Shown one piece after another: positions 56,320-64,000 of a stretch of 64,000 nucleotides of DNA. The DNA comes from Phascolarctos cinereus (Eukaryota > Chordata > Mammalia > Diprotodontia > Phascolarctidae), in the NCBI RefSeq assembly GCF_002099425.1, contig NW_018344059.1, positions 5,592,001-5,656,000 on the forward strand, read 5' to 3'. The notes under the pieces were generated by a model. It saw nothing but the letters and a program-made list of their open reading frames with translations. It was not told where the DNA came from and searched no databases. A program made the translations under genes and the position numbers. Each line of letters opens with the position of its first letter. Positions within the stretch are counted from its first letter, which is position 1.

Positions 56320-56640
56320 AGCTGAAACACAGAGACAGAGGGACAGAAATACAAAGAGACTAAGACAGAGATGGAGGGCAGAGACAGAGAGACTGAGACA
56401 CAGACACGGGGACAGAGAGACACAGAGGGAGGGGACAGGGGGAATAGACAGAGACACAGAAAGACTGAGACACAAAAACAGGGACAGAAAGACCCAGAGA
56501 GATAGCGAGCAGGACAAAGACAGAGAAAGAGATACAAAATGTCAGAGACAGAAGAATGGACGGAAAGACACACACAAACAGGAGGACACAAAGAGGCAGC
56601 TCAAGACAGACACAAGCAACTAGAGACTGAAGAGAAACAG
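56320..56640. repeat. Degenerate (GACAGA)n-like purine-rich repeat
   Basis: Units such as gagacagagagactgagaca over about 320 bp. The Cys/Leu/Ser-rich minus-strand frames are artefacts. Confidence 0.85.
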
Positions 56641-56644
56641 TAGA

Positions 56645-57580
56645 AGCTATAAGCCAGATATAGAGAACGACAGACATGAATGGAAACCAAAGAATGTGTT
56701 GAAAGAAGATTCCAAAGAAACCACCCCAAGACCCTCACAGCCATTAGAAGTTCCCCCCCAGGCTCTTTCCTCAGAGGGGTCTCTTACTGGAGCATCTAGA
56801 CTTCTCACAACCTAAAGCAAAGGGCTAGCCCAGGGCTGAGCTACCCCAACTCCTCTGCTGTGTGCCCAAGCCAAAGGTCCTCCTGAGTCATGGGCACTCT
56901 GCAGACAGATGTTACAATCTGAAGACCCAAGAAGGGAATGGCCTTTCAATCCTGTTCTGAAAGAGGTTCCCCCTTTCCTACTGCAGAAGGGCCAACCCAC
57001 CATTTTCCTCCCTTTCCTCCAAGGTCCTGGTCCTCAAACACGTCTCTCAATCACACTTTAGGCCCAAGGCTAACCAGAAGCTTTGCAGTCACCTTTGATC
57101 TTTTCTGTCTTCCTTGATCTGTTCCCCTCCCCCTCCAGACTTCAGTGCCAGGGGGTACCCACCTCCCTCCACAAAGCTCTTCACACCAGCTGCAGGAGCT
57201 CCCAGCCAGAAGAAGGCCAGTCAGAGTAGATGGGGGGAAAGGGGGTGGGGACAGGGTATCAGTCCTGGACCATCTAGACGAGTTCCTGGTGTCAGGGCCT
57301 GGTAGTGGGGTGAGTCTCCTCCTGCAAGCTGATCCTCATTGGTAGAACTGCATAAAAGGGTGAACATTAGACTTAGAAGGATTCCTCCCTGGACAACTTG
57401 GTGAGATCACACCCTCTCTCTCTTTCCCATCCCTACAGGCTCATTTCTGGGAGGCATGAGTGGAGGGGGAGTAACTCATCTGGTACCCTTCTTCCTACCC
57501 ATAACCCAAGTGAAACCACAGCACCAGGTCCCATCTGCAACCCTAGCATCATTACCTCAGAGGCCTACAGGAATCAAAAG
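56645..57580. other. No gene seen
   Basis: Unique sequence. Confidence 0.4.
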
Positions 57581-57584
57581 TGGG

Positions 57585-57752
57585 GGTGGCTAGAAAGCAT
57601 CAAATTCAACCCCCTCATTTTAATAAAGCAATAGAGGCCCAGAGAGCTTACGTCTAACAAGTTGTCTAAAATCACAATAGCAAGGCTAGGATTCAAACCC
57701 ACATTCCCTAACTCCCAATCTGGTGTTCTTCCCACTATTTTAAGCAGCCCCT
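57585..57752 (-). mobile_element. MIR3-type CORE-SINE
   Basis: ttcaaccccctcattttaat, then aggattcaaacccacattcc, reverse. Confidence 0.6.
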
Positions 57753-57754
57753 GC

Positions 57755-58390
57755 TCTTCTACTCAATAAGTTCCCAACCCAGGATCAATTCATGAAGGTA
57801 GGACCCCCAACCCATCAGAGTCCTGTATTTAGCTCTAAAACTGCACCCAGTGACAAAAGGAACAAGAAACTAGGTCATGGGGCTGGGAAGGTCTGGATGT
57901 GGTTCCAGGCATTGCCTGCATCACGGCCCTTCTCAAGGTCTTGGATTCTCTATCTGGGAAACGGGGCGGTTCATCCCTGCCTTCCCAATAAATAGATGTG
58001 ACCTCGCTCAGCACCAGGCCACAGAGTGGAGAAGTGGCTTCCAACGTTCCCTTCTTTCCTTCTAAATGCTCTCTGTCTGCCACCGCTACACTTGTGTGTG
58101 ACAGTCACCTTCAAAAAATAAAAGGTCAGACCCTGAAGAGAATCCCTGGCGGTACCTCCAACCCCCAGGGGGAGCAGGGATTGGGAATTTACCTTGGCAA
58201 TCAACTCCCAATGTTCCGGGGAGGGCTGTGGGCAGGGCTCCTACCCAGGGATTCTGTACTACAGGGCTTTGGGGAGCAGAGGAAGGGGACGACATCAGCC
58301 CTGTGTGAACAGAGCGCTGTCCTGGTGTTCTAGCATTCTAACTACGCCAATGACATCATAATGCTGGTGCTGATGTCATGGGTAAAGTGG
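57755..58390. other. No gene seen
   Basis: Unique. Contains the bZIP-like inverted repeat at 58350-58379. Confidence 0.4.
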
Positions 58391-58394
58391 TTGG

Positions 58395-58850
58395 GAATGC
58401 CTTCTCTAGACTTCTCTTCTCATTCTCCATCCCTATTCCTAGCACATACACCTCCTTTAATCCATCTTGTACACCACAATCTGAATAATCCTCTTAATGC
58501 ACAGCTCTGATTACATAACGTTCCCTGACTAAGAACCATAAAGGGCTCCCCAGTACCTACAAATCAAGAACAAACTCTGAAATGCCCTGCATAATGTGTT
58601 TCCAACTTATCTTCCTAGCTTGTGTCTCAACACTTCCCTCCTGAAACCAGCCTTGCTCAAACCTGATTAGTCTATTCACCATGCCCCCAGTTTACTAAGC
58701 CTGCCCCCAGTTCCCTATGCATCTGCTCATATTACTTCTCTGACAATGAAACATCTCCCCCACCTCTCCTCTTTGGCACCAGTCCAAAATCTTTAGGGCC
58801 AAGGTCAAATCCCATCTCTTCTTGATTTCCTTAGCTTGTGGTCTCACTAA
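58395..58850 (+). mobile_element. L2 LINE fragment, diverged
   Basis: tgcacagctctgattacata, then aaagggctccccagtaccta, tgccctgcataatgtgtttc and aaggtcaaatcccatctctt follow L2 3' order. The very end is missing. Confidence 0.65.
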
Positions 58851-58854
58851 GATA

Positions 58855-59495
58855 AAGGTCCTCACAGAGAAAGGGGAACACACACACACATACTTAGACA
58901 CAGGCACACATATCAAACTGGGCACACCAGGGCAAACTGGACAGAAGGATAGAAAAGAATGGCAGCCTCAGGCAACACTAGTTGGTTGAATTGGGCTGAT
59001 TAACGAGGTAAATGTTTCATCCCTTTCTGATCCCTGATACTATTCTGAGAACTTCCCATGGAAGAAAGCCACATGGAGAGACAGGGAGACACATGGAAAT
59101 GCATATGTTTGGCAGTTGGCAAGTTTATCAAGAGGTAGAGGAATGGTCTCAATTATCTCAAGGTCATCTCTAGACCTGATGGCTCTATGACCAACATCTC
59201 TCCCCACAACCTCTCTGCTAGAACCAGAGCGACCATATCAACATAGGGCCTTAATTTCACTGACATGTGGTTAAAATGAATTACCTACTAGCCAAGACCA
59301 CAAGAATAAAAGGGTCCCTTTGCCCCCAAAGGCATGCCAGGCCAACATTGACAGCTGAACAACAGGACTGGGGGGGCAGCTTAGAAATGGTCCTACAGTT
59401 CCCTAACCCCAGCACCTTCAGAGCCTTCCTGAAAGGAGGGAAGGTACATACTACCAGGAAACCCAAAAGAAATCCACTCAACATGGGTCTTCCCA
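58855..59495. other. No gene seen
   Basis: Unique sequence. Confidence 0.4.
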
Positions 59496-59496
59496 G

Positions 59497-59497
<1 letters not shown>

Positions 59498-59545
<48 letters not shown>
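59498..59545. repeat. (AC)24 microsatellite
   Basis: Uninterrupted. Confidence 0.95.
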
Positions 59546-59547
<2 letters not shown>

Positions 59548-59589
59548 CTTTTCACTGGGTCTTCACAAACCCCCACTGGGAGGCAGGTA

Positions 59590-60042
59590 GGCCAAGATCA
59601 TTTACCCATTTTATAAATGAAAAAAACTGAAGTCCAAAGAAGTTGCCCAAGGCCAGACATTAAGCCAGTTGGGTACAACCAAGAGCAGAAGCCATATTGT
59701 CCCACCCCCAAGCTGTTAGACTGCCAATAGCACTATCCAGCTGACTTTAAAATTTTTACCCAGAACCCAGGGATCCGGGCTCTCTACCCAAGATCCAGGG
59801 TCGTGGTTAAAATAAAAGAGTTAGCATTTATAAAGCTCTTTAAGGTTTGCAAAGCAGTTTATACATATTCACTTATTTGATTCTCACAACAACTTTGTGT
59901 GGTACATGTTATTGGGATCCCCATTTTATAGATAAGGAAATTAAGGTGGAGACACATCAAAGTCACACATCTGTCTCTAAGGTGTATAAGGATTCAAAGA
60001 CAGATTTTCTCGACTCCATGTCCAGCCTCTATCCACATCACC
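59590..60042 (-). mobile_element. Two reverse MIR/THER-type SINEs
   Basis: 59590-59745 (cattttataaatgaaaaaaa, gttgcccaaggccagaca) and 59820-60042 (gcatttataaagctctttaa, cattttatagataaggaaat). Confidence 0.65.
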
Positions 60043-60247
60043 ATGGTGGGTTAGGGGTTGGGGGGGTGGGGAGAGATACGTATGAAGACATAGTCCTTCT
60101 CTAAGATCCTCAGAGCCTTAATGAGTGGTACCTCTCCCACTAAGGGTCAGATGGGTGTCTGGTCATCACCCTGATAACTCCATGTTGCTTAAGTAGCAGG
60201 GTTTTATAGGCCACCAGGGGATGTATTGAAGAAGAAAGCATCTCTCT

Positions 60248-60583
60248 ACCCTCAGAGTACAAAGAAAAGAGCACCTGAATTCAAATCCCACCTCTGATAC
60301 TACCTATGTGACCTTGGACATGTCATTTCACTGACACAGCCCTAAGTTCCTTATCTGTAAAATAAGGGATTTAGACTAGATAACCTCTGAAGTTTCCTCT
60401 GACTCTAGAATGCTGATTCTATGATCTTGGTGACTCAGATCAGAGCTGAAAGCAACCTTAAAAAACATAAAATCCAGCTTCATTTTACACATTTTACACA
60501 AAGAGGACATGAGGGCCAAAGAAGAAAGTGACTTGCCCAAGGTCACACTGTCAACAGCAGAGTCAGAACTGAGCCCCCAGATC
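60248..60583. mobile_element. Facing MIR-type SINEs
   Basis: 60248-60428 plus strand (ctatgtgaccttggacatgt, actagataacctctgaagtt). 60434-60583 minus strand (agagctgaaagcaaccttaa, gtgacttgcccaaggtcaca). Confidence 0.65.
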
Positions 60584-60589
60584 TAGCTT

Positions 60590-61555
60590 GCCTTGGTCTT
60601 TCCTCCAGAGAGCGGGGCAATGTGGATGAGTGGCTGGGATAGCAGCTCTGCGAGGAGGAAGAGAAGGAGGAGGTGGTGGCTGGACATCTCTGCAAGAAGT
60701 CAAACAGCAGGGAAACACCACTTGTTCTCCACCCCCAGCATCCCACTGGCTATCCCAGCAGGCTCCACACAAGCTCTCATTGTACGAGGGCTGCATTGCT
60801 CTGCCGCAGCTCCAGGTTCTTGGGTTTTGAGTTTCCTGGGGGGTGAGGACTGGGAAGAGTCAGCCTTAGCCACCACACAAGGCCCCCAGCTGTTCCTGCC
60901 CCGTTCCTTGTTCAGCAACTCCCCCCCCCACCCCATATCAGAGCAGGCTGGGTCATAGGGTAAAGGGGATGAGAACCACATTCCAACCTGGGAGATTTCC
61001 CTAGCCATTGTTGGAAGGGGCTCCCAAACAAGTGTGGGGGTGGCAGGGAGGAAGGGCAAGAAATAAAAAGGCAGGGACCTTGGCCTAGGAAGTTCCAGCC
61101 GGCCTGGCTGTGTTGCGAAAAAAGAAAAAGACTGCTGGCAATGGGGAGAAGAAGACTGGGAAAGACCCTCCAAGTGACTCTAGCGGGGGCTGACTGGTAC
61201 AGGCACCAGTGTCCTCTGGATTGATTGCCAGGTTTCTGGCCCCAAACACTAGTTGAGTGAACATTGGTGGGAAGACAGAGATAGAGAGACAGAGAGATGG
61301 GTACCCCTCCATGTTGGCCATTGGTGCCAGCTCTCTTCCAGAATTTAGCATATGGGACTTTAGAAATAGGAAAGAGGAGAGGGTAGATTTTTGGCTGTGG
61401 ATCCCTAAGGCAGGCTGCAGCCAGAGGGTACAGCAAAGCGAGGCAGGGGAAAAGTTGCTGCAAGACTCAGATTTCCCTATCAGCAGCAGAGCACACGGCC
61501 GGCCTGGAAAAAATCCTCTGGAAATTTTTGCTCAGAAACACAAGGGGCTCATACA
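60590..61555. other. No gene proven
   Basis: Unique. Minus-strand frames of 157-183 codons (60700-61463) overlap in two frames and show no domain. Counted as chance. Confidence 0.4.
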
Positions 61556-61557
61556 GG

Positions 61558-61559
<2 letters not shown>

Positions 61560-61603
<44 letters not shown>
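61560..61603. repeat. (AC)22 microsatellite
   Basis: Uninterrupted. Confidence 0.95.
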
Positions 61604-61605
<2 letters not shown>

Positions 61606-61609
61606 ATGA

Positions 61610-63238
61610 TGCTGGCGGGTGAGCTGGATGTACCCTGCCCGGGGGCCTGACAGGGCAGCCACGCTCTATCAGGTCAATAATCCACAAACTAAGAGGGATT
61701 TATTGTACATGGCAGGGCCTAACAGTGCCAGAAACCCACAGCACTGGTATGTATGTGTTTTTAAGTAGGAAAAAAAAAGTGTGTGTATCCATCTATATCT
61801 GTGTCCTTGGATAGAGAGGTCTGTGGTTCCTTGCCATGCTACTGAGGCTATGGTGAGAGTGGCACAGAGGTTTATGGTAGATGACTAGTCCTTCCAAGAT
61901 AAGAGCACTCTGCCGACAAGTGAAATTTTGCTAATGTGAAATGGTTCCATCGGAAGGAGGGGAAGAGGGGAAAATAGGGAAGGAGAAGGTAGGTAAGGAT
62001 AGGAATGCAGGGAGGCCCTCTCTTGCAGGAAGCAGGCTGTTGTCTCACAGATGTGAGGTAGGCTGGCAAGAGTTCACTGGATGGGGAAACCTGGGCAGAA
62101 CGGGGAAGCTGGAGTTTTGGCTGTCCACCCCGTGCCTATTTCCCTATCCAGTCAAGGATTTCTTATTTCATTTAAGTGAGGTTATATCTGTGAAGGAGAA
62201 GGGCCAGGCAGAATAAGCTGTGATTTATTTCTAGGACAGAAGGGTCATCTGAGCTAGCTATGCCCACCTCTCCCGGGCATGATTTTTTTCCCCCTCCCAC
62301 AAAATGACCCAACAGTTTTGGCAGCTGAAAGGCAAGACTGTATGCAAACCCTGATGGCCAGGTGGTCTCTCGGCCACCTGCTCCCACCCCCTACTTGGCA
62401 ATGATGGGGAATGGGGCCATAGCCTACCTACCTAGGAAGAAAACGTACTCCCCCTTGGCAAGTAGATTCATCCCTCGCCCACCACCCACAACGGCCAAGG
62501 ATGATAACTGTCTGTGGCCTTAACAGCTCTCCCTGGCAGGTTTAGTCCACTACCACATCTGCAGGCTAGGGCCTCTGCGGCTGGAGCTAGAGAAATAACG
62601 AGAAAACAAAAGCCCCCAGACTGCAGGCCTAGTGGAAGGAGGGAGGGAGGAAGGGAGGTGTCGCTCTGGCCTCGGGAGCACAAAAATAATGAGCCAAGAG
62701 GGGCCGCGAGGCCAGCTTGCCCGCCCGGCACAGGGAGGCTCGAGTTGAGAGCCGGCTCTTTCCGGCCTTCGCTATCTGACCTTGACAGATGCCATGGAGC
62801 CGATGCCCTGGAGAGAAGCCGGAGAAAACTGCTGCCCTCTTTCCTCCCCTATCCTCCCACCAGCCCAAAGCAAGGCTACCACACAACTCAGTACTGGCAG
62901 TCTGGGAATCGCCCCAGATTCCTCTACTTGCCCCCCACCCTCCAGGCAAAGCCTAACTTGGCCACTGAGGTAGAGAGAGGGCTACAGATGAGATGGGGCC
63001 TGGAAGAGCAGAAGGAGAAAGCAGGATCAGAGAAAAGAGTTTAGAGTGTTCCTCAGGGCTTCTCCAACCAGAGGAACAGTTCCACTTACATTTAGCCCAG
63101 ATAGCCACTTACATCTACCCAGGGACCCAGTGACTCTGATGGAGAAGACATCAACTTTCCACAGGCAAGGTCAACCCAGCATCTCCCCTGTTCTCTTCCC
63201 CACAACTCATTGGGGAACCCTCTATTATTATTGGCTGG
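61610..63238. other. Unique sequence with candidate regulatory blocks
   Basis: 61660-61740 (aggtcaataatccac, gagggatttattgtacatgg) and the CpG-bearing 62560-62830 (gaggggccgcgaggccagct, gagagccggctctttccgg, a small inverted repeat) are repeat-free. They could be a regulatory element or non-coding first exon of CXXC5. The 176-codon plus-strand frame at 62514-63044 has no recognised domain. Confidence 0.4.
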
Positions 63239-63240
63239 GA

Positions 63241-63252
63241 GTGTGTGTGTGT

Positions 63253-63298
<46 letters not shown>

Positions 63299-63304
63299 GA
63301 GAAA
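63241..63304. repeat. Compound (GT)n(GA)n(CAGA)n microsatellite
   Basis: Three simple-repeat blocks in a row. Confidence 0.9.
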
Positions 63305-63314
63305 GCATTTATGA

Positions 63315-63412
63315 TAACGGGCCTCTGTTTTCTCATCTACTAAATGAGTGGTTGGACCAGAGCATTTCTGAGGTCCCTTTTAGCTCCAACATGCTATGGT
63401 TCCATGAGATGT
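63315..63412 (+). mobile_element. MIR-type SINE 3' half
   Basis: ctactaaatgagtggttgga, then ggtcccttttagctccaaca. Confidence 0.6.
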
Positions 63413-63414
63413 TT

Positions 63415-64000
63415 TATTTGTGAACCTGAATGACTGTCTAGGTGACTTGTGTTTGGGTTCGTGTGTGTGCAACTGCATACAACTGCTTGTGAATCACGTC
63501 ATCTGCATGTGTGATCATTTGTATGTCTAGGTGCCTGTATATTTGCATGTACTTTAAGGTTCATGTGCCTATGTGTAATACTGTGGACAAGTATACCTGT
63601 GTGTAATGAAGACTGAGTACACACACCTGTGCCTGTGTGCACATATAATTGTGACTAGCGGTCCATATGTGACTCACTATGTAGATGTGTGGGTGTGAAG
63701 GGTCACGCAAGAGCTGAGGAAGCTAGACCTTGTTCTAGTCTGGGACAACTCCAGCCCCTAAAACGAGCTGGGAACAGATGGAAAGACGGACAGCCTCTGC
63801 ATTTGGCCAGACCCTCAGCCCTGCAGTCGGGCAAGACCAGCTGAATCTTCCACCCCACCGAGATGGGAGGGAGGGAGGCTATGAGTGCTGCAGCTGGCAC
63901 AGTGAGAATGAGAATCAGCTCTGCCAGTCGGTGCCAGTGACAGGGCGGCAGAAGGCAGTGGGTGAAGCAAAGAGAGTGCCCCCTTTCCCCCTCCCCAAGC
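63415..64000. other. TG-rich degenerate sequence, no gene seen
   Basis: 63420-63700 is a diffuse tgtgtg-type low-complexity stretch. The remainder is unique to the window end. Confidence 0.5.

Noticed and set aside
56139-56677. Cys/Ser/Leu-rich frames that look like membrane proteins
   Set aside because: They are translations of the degenerate (GACAGA)n repeat, open in more than one frame.
60700-61463. Overlapping minus-strand frames of 157 and 183 codons as exons
   Set aside because: They overlap each other in different frames and show no family motifs.
1-64000. Endogenous retrovirus or LTR elements, tRNA or rRNA genes, CRISPR arrays, bacterial operons
   Set aside because: No paired LTR-like repeats with primer-binding sites, no cloverleaf beyond SINE heads, no regular repeat-spacer array, and no bacterial gene organisation was seen.

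Overview
The window is vertebrate nuclear DNA from a marsupial. It carries one certain protein-coding gene on a background of many old interspersed repeats. The marsupial assignment rests on the repeats: at least eight tRNA-derived SINEs of the type common in marsupials (head motif ggcagctaggtgg, body motif ctagctgtgtgaccctgg), a MAR1-like SINE with an RTE-type tail, and many THER1/MIR-type CORE-SINEs, L2 and L3/CR1 LINE ends. I cannot place it more finely within Marsupialia. Nothing prokaryotic, viral or operon-like was seen.

The gene is CXXC5, on the minus strand. Its main coding exon (48108-48938) encodes 277 residues. A 2.35 kb intron with GT/AG ends leads to a terminal exon whose coding part (45714-45758) adds the last 14 residues. 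The 3' UTR runs to about 44740 with a canonical polyadenylation signal at 44758-44763. The coding exon begins at an acceptor at 49102. It carries a short 5' UTR piece with a four-codon upstream ORF and an in-frame stop before the start codon. The first non-coding exon(s) and promoter are not identified. They should lie above 49.1 kb, either in the window or beyond it.

Layout: 1-8.2 kb, repeat-dense intergenic DNA. 8.5-9.45 kb and 10.3-11.6 kb, two GC- and CpG-rich blocks that look like unassigned promoters or regulatory islands; each contains an RFX X-box-like element. 11.8-18.3 kb, a graveyard of nested SINEs and LINEs (L3/CR1, L2, RTE-like) plus a 227-codon open frame of no recognised family. 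18.3-44.7 kb, mostly unique intergenic DNA downstream of CXXC5, with scattered SINEs and several stretches that look like conserved non-coding elements. 44.7-49.1 kb, CXXC5. 49.1-64 kb, sequence 5' of the coding exon, presumably 5' intron and/or upstream region, with microsatellites, a 175-bp pure purine tract and GC-rich blocks.

Most of the interest is in regulatory architecture and repeat archaeology, not in a new multi-gene system. I did not find evidence of an undescribed protein system. The strongest unexplained signals are the island with an X-box at 9.15 kb, the triple octamer cluster at 20.02-20.05 kb, the homeodomain-like AT-rich block at 26.7-26.9 kb, the motif cluster at 41.1-41.3 kb, and several clean insertions with target-site duplications.
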